In this document: piece after piece, positions 14,914-27,802 of the stretch
Layout: every line of letters begins with the position of its first letter
Position numbering within the stretch: the first letter of the stretch is position 1
Source: Diphasiastrum complanatum
Taxonomy: Eukaryota; Streptophyta; Lycopodiopsida; Lycopodiales; Lycopodiaceae
DNA: 64,000 nucleotides
NCBI GenBank assembly: GCA_029204225.1
Contig: CM055098.1
Location: 20,683,097-20,747,096 of the forward strand
Reading direction: 5' to 3'
Made by a program: the position numbers and the translations under genes
Notes under the pieces: generated by a model
Databases searched by the model: none
The model's input: the letters and a program-made list of their open reading frames with translations, nothing else
What the model was told of the DNA's origin: nothing

Positions 14914-17900
14914 ATGTCAAGTAGTTCTACCTCTTCTATTCAAGTAGTTGTAACTCAATATGTTGCAACAAGTGCAACATCTTCATCTAACATTCCCAAT
15001 AAAAGCTTTTTTTATAAAGCCACTCCTGAATCTGAACATATTTTGGTAAACGATGTGGCATCGTCATCATTTACCCGTTCATCATCTGAAATTCCTCAAG
15101 CAAGTACTTTTCAAGAAATGACGCCTGTAACTCAGCTTGTATCAAATCTTTCGACCTCGTCCTCCTCTTTAGATACAGGCTCGGCACAACTAGAACATTG
15201 TTCTTTTGAACAAGTTGAATCATTGAGTGATGAGTTAAAAACTTCAATTCACTCAGTTACTGATTCTAGTAAATCAACAAATCCACGTAAGTTTGTTGAT
15301 CCGCGACGTTCAAGCTTTTCTCATGTTCGTAGGAGACCTTCTCAAAATGATGTTCGTCGTGTTAAATCTAAAAGGGCTATATTCGTTGAAAATTTAGAGC
15401 CTTCTGAGGGTCCAGAACATCTTGGGGTTGGAGCCAGAATTCTCAGTCATGAAATTCCAACACCTTCTCAACCAGTTCAAGCACCTACTAGTGTCACAGG
15501 TTCAATTTATAGATCAGACTCCAAACAAAAAAAAAAATACAAGAGATACTTGAGATCCTCACCTAATTTAACGAATCGTCAAAAACAGTCAATTACCAAA
15601 TCTGAAATTTGAAAGGTACGGAATATTATTTGCTGCTCATCCTGTTGTTTGCAAAAGCTGAGTATCAGAGAAATTGAAGAATTAAGATCAAACTTCTTTT
15701 TACGAAGTAAGGATGAGAGAAATTACTATTTGTTGCAATAGTGAGGCCAGACAAAAAATTCATTTTCGTATTTTTTTAATGCCCTGGAGGTTTGTCGCAA
15801 AGCTTACAAAGCAGTTCACGCAATTGGAAACTCACGGCTTCAACGAATGCATGCACGACTTCAGAAAGACCCAACATTACGGGGATCCTTATAGGGTCAA
15901 ACTGTTTCTCCAGATGCTTTAGATGCAACTGCTTGGCTAAAGCATTTCATAGATGTGCACGAAGAAAAATTGCCTAATTCCTTATATTTTCACTTGCCGG
16001 ATAATTTTACAAAATTAGAAATATTTTTGATGTACAAAGAGTTTGCAAAAACAAAAAATGTTCCCTATTTGAGTTACTCATATTTTCTTAGAATTTGGAA
16101 AAGAGATTTTGGATTGGTAAAGATTCCCAAAAAATCACAAATGATAGTATGCTCCACTTGCGAGTTGTTAAAGTCTGCAAAACAACTTGCGATTTGTCAT
16201 TCATTTTAATACTTTTTGTTTTGAAAAACTTTATGTTGCAGTCTTTTTGAACACCATTATGTTGCAGTCTTTTGAACACCATTATGGAATGATCTTTATT
16301 TAATTAAATAAGTGAATCATTGTATTTTCAGTGGATGTTACAAAAGCTCTTCAGCTGTATAGAGATCAACAAACAGTTGAAAGACAAAAGTTGGCCAAGC
16401 ATCGAAAGAAATGTTTGGAATGTCCACAAAAATATCTGGGACTTGTTATTGATGGCATGGATCGAAAGAAAATAATGTTGTCTCATTTTGTCAGAGTGCC
16501 CAAAAATTTGAACGAGGCATATTTTATTCAGGTTCGTCTCGTTGAAGCACTTGTGTTTAATGGCACTTTGGAGTCCAAGGTCTTTTTTAATTATCCCAAT
16601 GTTCGAAATGATCCAAATTTGATGATCACCATTGTACATAAGATATTTGCAAATTTGGTGAAAATCTTCCAGAAATACTTTATTTGCAGCTTGACAACAT
16701 TGTTAGGGAAAATAAAAATCAAACTGTTTTAGCATACTTGTCTATGCTAGTGGAGGAAAAAAATTTCAAAAAACTAAAAATAGGATTTTTGTTGGTAGGA
16801 CATACCCACGATCAAATTAATCAAATGTTTAGTTTCTTTTCTAAGAGGTTGAGATGCAAGAAAGCATTTTTATTACCAGTGCTTCAAAGCATTGTTGAGG
16901 AATCATATGTGCCAAACCCAAATGTGTCATTAATCAGACACACATATGATTTTCTTGATTATGTTAAGGCGTCCAACGAAACAAAGCGATGCATAGCTAA
17001 TATTAATGATATTAGCTTTCAGCACTAGTTTAAAATCAATTGTAACGAATCAGACATTATATTATTATGGGGCAAACTATTTTCAAATTCAGTTTCGTGG
17101 CTACCTCTTGAAGGAGTTCAATTTTTGCTTAACATTCCATCGACTCAAATCAAGCTTGTTGTGTTCTCTCCCTTGAAGTCCTTGCTAGAAGAACAAAAGG
17201 TGCAAAGAGAACATCGTGAGATTGATCCGTTTGCCTCATTAAATTTTTTGAAATCAAGTATTCAAGCAGCTTATCATTTTTTTGATGAGTTTGATCAGCA
17301 TTGGTGGATGGACTTTTTTGAGGAACAAAAAGTCAGTTTGCTCAATCTCAAACATACAACAACAACTGATGAATTTCATTGGCCTCATAAATTAGGAAGA
17401 TCAACTACGACTGTCAAAACAATCTCGAACATACATCAACAACTGATGAATTTCATTGGCCTCATAAATTAGGAAGATCAACTACGACTGTCGAACCTTC
17501 ATATCTTCCTCGAGATAATGATTTCCTACAGTTTGTGCAAGGTGAGGAACGTGAAATTTATGTGGGCTCAAGGAAGAATAGGCAAAGTGTAAAAGCTGCA
17601 AAAATAAAATGGCGCGGTGATTTGAATGAAATCCAAATTGGAAGCCTTGTTGCACTTCTAGCTTCAGAAAATATTTGGATTGCCAAAGTACTTGGTTTTA
17701 TTCAAAATAGCAATCAAACAAAAGTACTACGTGTCCATTGGTTGCGCACCACTTCAACGAATGCTTTTTTGGAAAGATACAAACTCGAAATGTTGCAAGT
17801 AGATCCAAAGGGCAAGAGAAAGAGATTAGAGTCGACGATATGAATCTACAGGATGTAGATTTTTTGGCATTTAATTTTGAATTAACAATGACCAATCATC

Positions 17901-18163
17901 TACGAAAGTCAACAATATCTATATTGAAAGAACGACTTGGATTACTTGAAAAACCATCATCCTCCACTCGTCATCAACAGAGAAAAGCTGATTTACAAGG
18001 TTTTTTGTCAACATTAGACGCAGATTCTGAGGAAGACATGCCAGTTGACTATGATGAAGAAGACGGGTCTTCCACTTCATCAGCTGAAAACGAGAGTGTT
18101 GAGAATATGTCAAGTTCTGAATTGAGAGGCATCAGTGAAAATTCCTTAGAAAATGTACTTTAA
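14914..18163 (+). pseudogene. Transposase-like protein gene (DUF7869-type), decayed
   Basis: The N-terminal 230 codons are Ser/Thr-rich and basic at the end. The same frame continues past stops at 15610, 15739, 15742 and 15892 without a shift. It encodes ICCSSCC, then EVCRKAYKAVHAIGNSRLQR (15790-15850), then SYFLRIWKRDF...CSTCELLK (16080-16170). An intron probably ends at TTTTCAG (16330). Then come LGLVIDGMD (16438), a 1-bp shift near 16650, LQLDNIVRENKNQTVLAYL (16685) and VGHTHDQINQMFSFFSKRL (16797). The Asp residues in these three blocks fit an RNase H-like catalytic triad. A 77-bp tandem duplication (17351-17505) and a shift near 17815 break the C-terminus, which keeps GSLVALLASENIWIAKVLGF and an acidic tail. 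I recall the family as DUF7869; the number is from memory. Confidence 0.65.
17351..17505. repeat. 77-bp tandem duplication
   Basis: GATGAATTTCATTGGCCTCA and the following AAATTAGGAAGATCAACTAC recur 77 bp apart. Because 77 is not a multiple of 3, it shifts the transposase-like frame. Confidence 0.9.
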
Positions 18164-18424
18164 AAAAAAGAATGTGCAAATATAATTTAAGTTATTTTGT
18201 ATTTCAATGGGATTTCGAGTTTCAAAAATCATTTGTTCTCTTGAATAATTATTTCTTTTGTAATTATGATAGTTTTATGAAGTTTGCAACAAAAAACTTA
18301 TAGTTCTTTATTTAAAATATGCATTTTTTGGCTTTTTTTAAAAACAAAATTTAGAGATTTATTAAAACAATCCATGATTTTGGCCTAAAACTAGGACCAT
18401 TAAAAAACACTAAAAAAAATTAGT

Positions 18425-19130
18425 CTTTTTCAGGTCAAAGTCCCAAAACAAATGTCATCATGTTACACCCTCTCCACGCTCCAAGATCTGCCACACCTCC
18501 TTTAGACCTGCAAGAAACGCGACCTATAGGACAAATGACATGCTTACCAAGCAATCTGCAAAACACACCCTCCACACGACTTGCAAACAAACCTCCAACA
18601 CCTACAATCAGATCTGCAATCTTACAACAACCTGCACACAACCTTCCACGCGATCTGTAATGACTCCTTCTTCATCCCTGACAGAGCCCTCTTCCACTTG
18701 TTGCCTGCACATCACTCACGCCTAACCCCCTTCCACCATCCATGTCTCCCCCTCTCACTCGCTATCTAACCAAGCCACTCCCTACAAGCACACTAGCATA
18801 AACGACACCACTGCACACGCAATCTGAACAGCACCCTTCATCTCCAGACTTACATCATCCTCCTGACCGGAGCACTACACACCGCCTTCCTCCTTCAGAC
18901 CTTCAACACAAATCCCTGCGCACATCATACATTCCCTACACATGCTCTCCACGCTCTCCCAACCCTGCCACACACACCTCCTGCAACCAAAGCATTTCCT
19001 TTATCCCTCATGCTCCTTGGAAGGCCTATTTATATGTACTCATGATTCACTTGTAATTCATTCCCTTTCAAGCATTCCTACTACTTTCTCACCTCCATAC
19101 AAGCCACCTCGACCGAGGCCTCCATAAGAA
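18425..19130. other. G-poor, C-rich stretch of unknown nature
   Basis: About 600 bp of C/A/T-rich sequence (many CCTCC, CACAC and CTGCA words) ends with a possible TATA (CTATTTATATGT, 19026). It could be an LTR or leader of a retroelement. The open frames in it have no recognisable domain. Confidence 0.45.
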
Positions 19131-19230
19131 AACTCAACCGGAGCCATTTCTAAAATCTTAATCGGAGCCATTTTTCAAATCTCAACCGGAGCCCATTTTT
19201 CAAATCTCAACCGGAGCCATTTTTCAAATG
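19131..19230. repeat. 24-25-bp tandem repeat x4
   Basis: Unit CTCAACCGGAGCCATTTTTC plus AAAT, with small changes (CTTAATCGG in unit 2, an extra C in unit 3). It abuts the left arm of the inverted repeat that follows. Confidence 0.93.
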
Positions 19231-22200
19231 TCAAGTCAAGAGAGTTGTTCATGTCTATTTGGTGTGCATCCCTACTTTATAGGACCTACACCTAAGTTTA
19301 AGGTGAAAATTTGACCAACTAGCTACCTACCAAGCATAACTCTAGGATCTAGGGTAGGGTTTCATTTTAGGGCAAAAAGGCTAAGTTAACTTCCTTATTA
19401 CATGCTGGAAATCCACCTAACTTCAAAAAGGAAGTTGAATTTGCTATGTATTCCAAGCTCCCATAGTGAGAAGATAAAATATTTTTGGAACTCATTGGCA
19501 ATCTCAAGCTAGTTCACTATGTACATTGAGTTTTTGTGATCCAAATGAAACCAAATCAATTTCTACTTGTTTCTTAGGTTGAAGGCCGTACTACAGCCTG
19601 TAGTACACACATGTGGGCTCAGATTTCAATGTTGGTCAATGCTTTTGATTGTTAATGCTTGTTGTTTGTCAAATTGCCAATCTAGATCAACTTTGTTGTG
19701 TCTAGTTTTTTGATAGATTGTTAAGCAAGCATCTAATCACTCTTGTGGATCTTTTGCAGATCTATTTATGGTCCTAAAGTATAGTACTTTCACAAGACTG
19801 ACGATAATAAGCACTTGGTTTTACGCAAGCGAATGAGGATCTACGCTTTTCCAAGTGCTGATCAAAGATGCCAATGCAAAGCAGAGCAATATAATTCAAT
19901 ATGAGTTGCAATGGGTCCTGCAACACATTAGGGGTGGGATGATGTTGGCTGATTCTGACGAATCCCCAAGATACTCGGCTAGAGCTACCCAAGAGCACCT
20001 CTCACCTTAGACCAAGGAGGTCTCTGAGAAGACGAGATGAATGAAGACTGAGAGCCGAGTATGAGAGCCGAGGAATACTAGTTAATATTGTCAAGTGGAA
20101 ACTATGTAAGCCTCATGGTGATACCCGAAAGATAGAATGACCATGTAGGAACTAGTATTTCTAGGGAAAGTAATAAATGCAAATAGGCCCCTCTTAGAAA
20201 AGTAGAGTGAGTCACCTCTTGATGGTGACATCTAGTGGAGAGCATAATTCCACTTGTAATTTGTATAATGTGGAAATGCCACTAGGATGCTACCTAAGGA
20301 GCTCTCTTGCTTATTTAAGAGACTCCCCCTTTGTAGAAGGGAGGCTTTTGTAAATGTATCAACTCCATGCTGAAATGAGAAGATCTTCCATGAGTTTTGA
20401 TGCATTCTTGAGCTCCTTGATCATTTTTGTTTCTTGAGTGATGCATTAATGATCTTGCCCTTCCATTCCCTTTGTGTGTGGTTGTGGATTGTAGTTGTGG
20501 ATTAGATTTCTTGTTTTCTTAGGAATCAGCATTCAGGTAAACTGAGTAGGCTGGATTTGTGGTGTAGATCTTGCATATTTCCTTACATTCCAGTTCTTGA
20601 TGTTTTTGGGATGTCCAAGAATCAAGAAATGAGTGTTTCTTGATTCTTGGACTTCTAAAATGTTGTCTAGTCTAGTTAGTTTAGTTTCTTGCTTTGTTTC
20701 TTGCAGTGGTAATGTGTATGCTAGTTTAGTTTTTAGATTTCAAAAAGTTATCCATGTAGTTCTTGTTTCTAGTTGTAGGTTAATGCATGTGTAGATTGGT
20801 TGTAGTTAGTTTAGGATCTGATTCAGTTCATTAGAAGTAGATTTCATGGTTTGTTCACCTAGACTGCATGATGATCTATTGGTTGAACATTTTGGTTACA
20901 TGTTGGTTTGATGGCATGTGACATGGTTCAAGAGAGACAAATCTGGTTTGTCCTCTGACAGGCAGGAAATTGCTACTACAACGATGATCAATCCCTTTCT
21001 GCCTGGTTTTGGCAATGAGCTAAGAAAGATTATTTCAAGAAGTGCCCACAACCTTTGTTGACAGACTAAATAAAGAAATAATCTGTAAGCAAGATGTTGT
21101 TACAAGAAGTAAGCAACAAAGAAACTAGTAAACAGATTCTAGAGCAAGAATCTGCCTACAACCCGGGTATGAGTATATATATATATTTTTAAAATTAACC
21201 ATTTTATAAAGGGTAGTATGCATTTAATGAAAAGCATGACCTTTTTTAATGTAATATGCATATGATTTTAAAGGCCAATACTTTGTTGGTGCCCACCAAT
21301 GTCTTTGGGACACCATGAAATAATATTTATCACATATGCAAATTTTGGAAACCAACTAAAAATGGATACTATATTGATACCATGTTAAATTCGAATTTTT
21401 TGCCCCTAATCCGAGTATTGATATGTGCATTGACTGGCTAAAACCAGCCCGGGTCGAGTATCGACCGTAGTATCACAAAATTATATATCGGACGGGTATG
21501 AGTCTACGATACCATTGTTGATACCAGTCGGGCACCTATATACCTGCCCAACACTGGTAGTAACAACTTAAATTTGACTTCATTTTGACCAAGTTGGGAT
21601 GAGCTTGGCATTATGATGTATGGGAAAAATGAATTTCCCATTGATCTTTTCACTAGGGAATCTTCCATGAGAGATGGCAAGGTCGTTCGCCAGGCCATTT
21701 CTATGACAAAGACCTGTGAAAATGTCATTAGCAATTCATTTACCCATGTAGAAGATGAGTGATGCTACCCAGCATGGCATGTTTAACTCTATCTTCCAAG
21801 TGTGGGAACCACCCAAGGTCTTAGGCTAGTGTGTTATGCACCCTGAGAGAGTGGTGTGGCAGTTGTTATGTAATTAACAACCTTAAGAGGGCCCAAGCAC
21901 TCAATGTTGACATGTGGAGCAATGCATGGTATGTGACAACTATATGGATACATTGGAGTATCAATTGTAATTTCTCGAGTTTAGTAATGGATTAGGGTTT
22001 GGATAGAATATTCCCAAGCAATTGGAGGCTATATATACCAACAAAAACTCGCCCTATCACCATTTTTAGATTTAGTTGGTGGTTACCATAATTCTTTCCT
22101 CTCCTACATTCACCTACTATGGCACGCTATTGTGGATTGATCATTGTCTTCTAGTTGGTTTTTGCTCCATAGTAATTTATTTTGGTGCTTTTTATAGCTG

Positions 22201-22793
22201 GAGGATATGGGGAATCAAAAGGTGGAGTCGACAGTTGCTTTCTGGTTGCCATATCTCTGCTTTTTCTTCATGTTGGTGTAGTTAAACTCCTTGTCTAGGA
22301 ATCGGTGATATGGTTTTCAAAAAACTAGACACAAATCTAGATTGGCAATTTGACAAACAACAAGCATTAACAATCAAAAGCATTGATCAACATTGAAATT
22401 CGAGCCCACACGTGTGTACTACAGGCTGTAGTACCGCCTTCAACCTGAGAAACAAGTAGAAATTGATTTGCTTTCGTTTGGATCACAAAAACTCAATGTA
22501 CATAGTGAACTAGCCGGAGATTGCCAATGAGCTCCAAAAATTTTCTATCTTCTCACTATGGGAGCTTGGAATACATAGCAAATTCAACTTCCTTCTTGAA
22601 GTTAGGTGGATTTCCAGAATGTAATAAGGAGGTTAACTCACCCTTCTTGCCCTAAAATGAAACCCTAGTCTATTCCCTAGAGACATGTTGGTAGATAGCT
22701 AGTTGGTCAAATTTTCACCTTAAATCCAGGATTTAGGTCCTATAAACTAGGAATCACTACCAAAATGACATGACCAACCCTATGGACTTGACC
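19231..22793. mobile_element. Long-inverted-repeat (foldback-like) element with 480-bp arms
   Basis: 19231-19714 is repeated in reverse complement at 22316-22793 at high identity, including TTCCAAGCTCCCATAGTGAG, ACTCAATGTACATAGTGAAC and the palindromic ACTACAGCCTGTAGT block. The 2.6-kb interior (19715-22315) has no open frame of note. It contains a TATA-like GCTATATATACC at 22028 and an (AT)n at 21173. This could be a non-autonomous foldback element, or two copies of one repeat inserted in opposite directions. Confidence 0.75.
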
Positions 22794-23089
22794 TAACCTA
22801 CATTAGGAGTGGGTTGCCATGTGGCATTTTGGCCTTACATGTGTGAGACCCACTTGTGTACACAATTTACACTATTCTACATGGTTTTTGATCAAGCTAG
22901 ATTTGCCAATTTCTGGAAATTCTTCACAATTGAAATATCACTTGTGTCAGTTCTCACGATGTAAGGTAAGTCTGGTTTTGCAATTTGTAACATGGGAGCT
23001 TGAAACGGCTAGAGTTTTAAGTTTTTCAAAACACCAATTCAATTTATCGTTCCAACAACAGATGAACTAGGTTGATCCCTCTGTTTCTT

Positions 23090-23850
23090 TTTATAAACAA
23101 TCCCTTTTGTCAAATTATTGAGCGAAGCTGCTACCTTAGCATAATTCTCAATAAATCTTCTGAAGAAAAAAAATAATTTAACTTGCTTCACAGTTTATGG
23201 ATTCGGCCATTCAATCACTATCTTGATTTTATCCTCGTCAATATTGATCCCATTAATAGTGATCTTATGAGTGAGATAGACCAACTCTTGCTTAAAGAAT
23301 TCAGACTTGGAATCTTTAGAGTAGAGTAACCTAGGAACACTACCACAAACTTCCTCAAATATGGACGAAACAAATCATTTATCATTTACTGGAACGTTGT
23401 TGGAGCATTCGTTAACCCGAATGGCAACACTAAGAACTCATAATGACCAAATCTAGAACAAAATCCTATCTTTTGGACATCTTCCGATTAAATTCTTATT
23501 TGATGGTACCATATCCTGAGATCTATCTTGGTGAAATACTGAACTCCACCCAAGCGATCTACAAGGTCATCCATCATGGGTAACGGATATTTATTCTTGA
23601 CAGTCACCTTATTTAACCCCTTATAATCTACACACATCCGTAAACCTCCATCTTTCCTCACTTTCAGAAGAACTAGAACACCTCATGGTGATTTACTAGG
23701 TTGTATATGTCCCACCATCCTCAGATAATTTTCTATTTGATTTGAAATATCTATCTCCTCTTTTTGAAACCTATAAGGTTGTCTAGAGATAGGTTGACTT
23801 CCTAGAATTAACTCAATTTTGTGGTCTACTAGTTAAAATAGCAGTGATCG
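23090..23850 (-). mobile_element. Ty3/gypsy reverse transcriptase-RNase H fragment, decayed
   Basis: On the minus strand: MDDLVDRLGGVQYFTKIDLR (about 23525-23585), [20 protein letters not shown] (about 23415-23480), NDLFRPYLRKFVVVFLG, then VYLTHKITINGINIDEDKIK (about 23225-23290) and a degenerate RFIENYAKVAASLNNLT. This is the canonical gypsy RT order. The YxDD/FLDD catalytic site is replaced by FLGYS, and stops and shifts occur. Confidence 0.85.
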
Positions 23851-26575
23851 ACTTATAGAGTGCTTTCTTATTTCGACGGCACCACGTGTGCTCAGTTCTA
23901 GAATTATCAGGCTGTCTTTCTTTTACGAGCCCTTTGAGTGTTTTTAAGTAACTTTATCTTTGTACTTGTATATTGGTTGAATATACAGTTGGAGGAGAGC
24001 AATTTTGTTGTCTTGTCTTGTTGCACTTGACGTTGTGTTGTGGTAATTGATCCGGTTGGGTGTTTAAACTATTTTTCTTAACTTGGTATAAGAGCCCCTT
24101 GGTGGATATAATCACTGGACAAGAACAGAGAGCTACGAATTCACGACGGTTTGTTGGCTAGGAAGCACAAAACCGAGTCTGTGGAGATTCGTGAAATAGC
24201 TAAAAACTGTAAGAAGATTCAGAAGCAGAAATTGTCGGCTGAATCAGAGAGCAAGCAAAGATTGAAGCTAAAAATTCTTCTGGAGGGTTGCTTGGCGTTT
24301 GTGATTGGTTTGAATCCAATCGAACACTGTTTGAAGAGCGGTCCTGCTGTAGGGCGACCTCAGAGGCATAGGTAGCTGCTCAGAGAAACTCTCAAGAATA
24401 TTAGATAAAGCCCAAAAATATCTTCTTCTTTGACAGCTAGGGTTTCAAGTAGGGAAAAAGCATTTCTCTCTCAATATAGATCCTTTTTTGAAGTTGTAAA
24501 GAGCCAGAAGTGGGCGCCTTATGGATTTAGAGAAATCCATCCCCCAAAATTCACCAAAATTGGTCAATTTTTGACAATTTTTAACTTCCTACAAACCCAA
24601 TTGCTGGAATTCTTGGCTCATCTTCTAGGACAGCTTCAAAAGACTATGATTAATCATTTTCCAGCTTCAATTGATGTTCAACAACCTCCAACCATCCAAT
24701 TTCATGAAAAAAAACAAGCAAAAATCATGAATTTTAGCCCTTTCTAGGTTTTTTCACCATGCCAAATTGGAATTTAATGGCAAGAACGTTTTCCAAATCC
24801 ACATGAAATCCAAAATACACAGTTATAACCAACCAATTGATCTGAACTTGCTGGATTTTGAATTCTACCCTCCATTTTGTGCCAAAATCATGGAAAACAA
24901 GCCAAATTTGGCCACAAAAGAGCCTAGAATCCAAATACATGGGAAGATTTAACATGCAAACTGAATTTCAACTACTTCAAAGTGTATTAACTTGCTAGAA
25001 ATTTCAGATCTGTAGCCAGTTTTGAGCTACACATGCTAAAACTCCAAAAAAAGACACCAAAATTGATTTCCTAGTACAATTTTCCATAAACCAAAATGAA
25101 TTTGAGAGAGATATGGAACATTCAAATCGAATTTGGGAAGATCCACCAACTTGCAACCTTGCTCCTCTCCTTGGATATACGGTTTTGAGGATGTGGTATG
25201 GATGCAGGGGAAGCAACAAACATTAAAGTGGTGCTATGAGGAGGTGTTGTGGATGCAGAGGGAGCTCCATACTGATCAGTTGGCGCTCCAATAGGAGTGG
25301 ATGACCAATGCTGAGAGAAAGGCAAGGAGGCAGACATGTGTGTACTGTTAGCATGCAAACCTCCTGAGAACAATGAAACTCAAGCACAAAAACGGTGGTC
25401 CATGATGAGGGAGAAAAGAGGGAGGTGGAGATGAAAGGGATGGTGAAGTAGGTCTCTTTTAAGCTGATCAACACCTTGATGCATGCTGAGAGTCTTGATT
25501 GCCATCTTCCATTGAAAACTATATTCTCTACTTCTTGAGTTGTCTGAAAAGAGCTTCACATGAACCCAATTGAAATTCAACAATAAATGTGCCCAAAAAT
25601 CAATATTTTTCGTGCCTTGAATGATGCCTCTGCAACCATCACTATACCGGCAACACCCAAGACATGTTTCTATTCTCCACTGCCAACCCCTATTTTTAAG
25701 ATATCATCTTCCTCCTTTCTATACAAATGATTAGTGTGACTACGTGCATGAACTACTAATGAGTGAGTGCCTTAGGTAGATGCTCAACTTGCTGACTCAG
25801 CAATGACCAGATCTAGCAACCCAATGGATAGCATCATTTGTTGTTGTCCACGACCTGTACTGATGAGAAAAAGTTGGGTAGCGGGATGTCTCATAACAAC
25901 TATCTCGGTAGCCAATCTGCTTGTCTGCAATAAGTAGTCAACTTTCTTACAAATCTATTTACAACTTGATCATTGTTGACTATGTAGCAACCTTCTTGCA
26001 TACAATGATTTTGCTTGCATTCATCACTCTACCCAACTCAAACTTCTTAAATTCATCTGCCAGCTCAAAATCCAAAGCTTCTTGGACCTTTGGTGATGTC
26101 TCACCAGCAAGCATCTAAATGGTATCATCATGAGGACTTGAGCCTAGAACCACCAATATCTGAACTGTAGTTTGCTAGTCATAATCTTGCATCTAATCAA
26201 AGCCACCACTTGGAGATCCAAAATCAAAAGATTGGTGTGGGCTTGCAAAAATGCAAATTATAACACTGAGGAAGTAGGTGGGATCGGTAGGATTTATGAG
26301 AGACTTAAAAAGGGTTGTACTAGGGGATATCACACCTGATTGAGTATCATGAGTGGTGTTGTGTGGGGGTGGAAGTGGAGTGTGCTCCCTTCATTGCTTG
26401 TGGGTAGATTCATCTTTAAAGTTGCTCATATTTTAGGTGCCACTTGTCTTTTAGCATTGGATGAATCCTCTGGTGGTGTGTCCTATTGTAGTGGATGAAT
26501 TTTTATACAGGTTGGTTGAAAGGACACTTTGTGTCTAGTTTCAAAAGCTTTTCATGCTGATCTTTTTTTTTCATT
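23851..26575. other. Unassigned, probably retroelement-derived
   Basis: TGGTATAAGAGC at 24084-24095 resembles a primer-binding site for initiator tRNA-Met (usual TGGTATCAGAGC), which would make 23860-24083 an LTR of a plus-strand element. A minus-strand Pro/Ser-rich open frame (25122-25373) and a coding-like stretch near 25981-26114 (minus) have no motif I recognise. Confidence 0.35.
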
Positions 26576-26579
26576 TATG

Positions 26580-27130
26580 TTCTGATGTGCTACTCTTGGT
26601 GGTTGTGAGATTGTCATTCATGCGTTATGCACTAGTTTAGATCTTCATCTTGACTGGGTCATTTTACAAGTCGATGTGGCTATTGCTTTCAATTATGTCT
26701 CTAGAGTGGCTACGTTTCAAGAGCTTCGTGGTGCTCATGACACACTAGTATTGCTCATTCCTTTTGTACGTTCATTCTTTTGTAAAGTTTTCCTTTACAC
26801 TCTAGTCATGCTTCTCGTACAAGTGAAGTTACCATCATTTCTTTTGCTAAGGAAACTCGACAAGGGGATCCCTTAGGTGGACGTCTCTTTGCTTTGGCAC
26901 ATTGCTCCGCCTTGTGCCGCCTCAACTTTTTCTTCTTGTCTATTATTTTCCATTGTAGATGATACACATATCGTGGGACCTACTAGTGAAGTTATTTCAA
27001 ATTTTTTAATTTCTAGACACAGCTTTCCTCTCTTGGGCTTATGATGTGTAGGGTCGTGTCCAAAAGGCCTTCAACAAATTTCTCCTTTTCTACATGGTTC
27101 ATTAGTATGTAATTCTCATCTTTATGTTCA
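26580..27130 (+). mobile_element. Reverse-transcriptase pseudogene, non-LTR type
   Basis: Plus-strand text reads LQVDVAIAFNYVSRVATFQE...LVLLIPFVRSFF, then after a frame shift ETRQGDPLGGRLFALAHCSA, then SIVDDTHIVGPTSEV. These match the RT palm (DVxNAFN), the RQGDPLG motif and the xxDD motif of plant LINE-like reverse transcriptases. At least two shifts are needed to read it. Confidence 0.7.
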
Positions 27131-27802
27131 ATGTTAATAATAAAAGTTTGAGTTAGTTCAGTCACATGCCTACTTCACGGGCCCCTCAAGTTGTCCTTAT
27201 AGGGATCAGATTAACTCCACCAGCATTTATAATAATAGTACAAAATATGTATTTCAATTTTCCAAAAGTTTGAAAAACGAATTTCCACCTGTTTAGTCTG
27301 GCTTAAAGCAACTAAAATTCTGATTTTTTTTTTCAGAAAATAATTTTTGGATCAGCAAAATTGTTGCTGAAAATCTAATTAGAAAGTGTCCATATAATAA
27401 GAACTAATAAAATAAAAAACTAAAAATAAAATCAGCTAACCAAGCGTTGAAGATTTCAGAAAAAAAAAGAAGAAAAATCAAAGTCGTGGTAGATTTTATT
27501 TAGCTATTGCTAATTATAAAATAGAATCATAAAATTAGAAAAAGTGGAAATTATATATTACAAAAAGCCGTTGAAGCTTATCCGGAACAGCCGCCAAAAT
27601 TGGTGTTTTTTTTTTTGTGTAAATGCTAGAAAACGAGAGAGACACAGAGTTCGGATCTCATGCTTCAGTAGAGCCAGAGCAGAGAGAAAGCGAGACATAA
27701 ATTGTGCATCGAAGCTAGACGCTGTCTTGATCGCGCAACAGCTTCAGTGAGTTGTAGATATAGGTGGGTATTTGGTTGTGGTGGTTGACGTAGCAAGGAT
27801 TG

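Larger units (their letters stand above)
11831..18163. mobile_element. Candidate two-gene DNA transposon with a central palindromic control region
   Basis: Divergent decayed genes (minus 11831-13589, plus 14914-18163) flank a 425-bp palindrome. The plus gene resembles a DDE/RNase H-fold transposase family. Outer ends, terminal inverted repeats and target-site duplication were looked for and not found by eye, so limits are those of the genes only. Confidence 0.45.

Noticed and set aside
22819-23070. 83-codon plus frame
   Set aside because: No motif; it sits between an inverted-repeat arm and a gypsy RT relic on the other strand.
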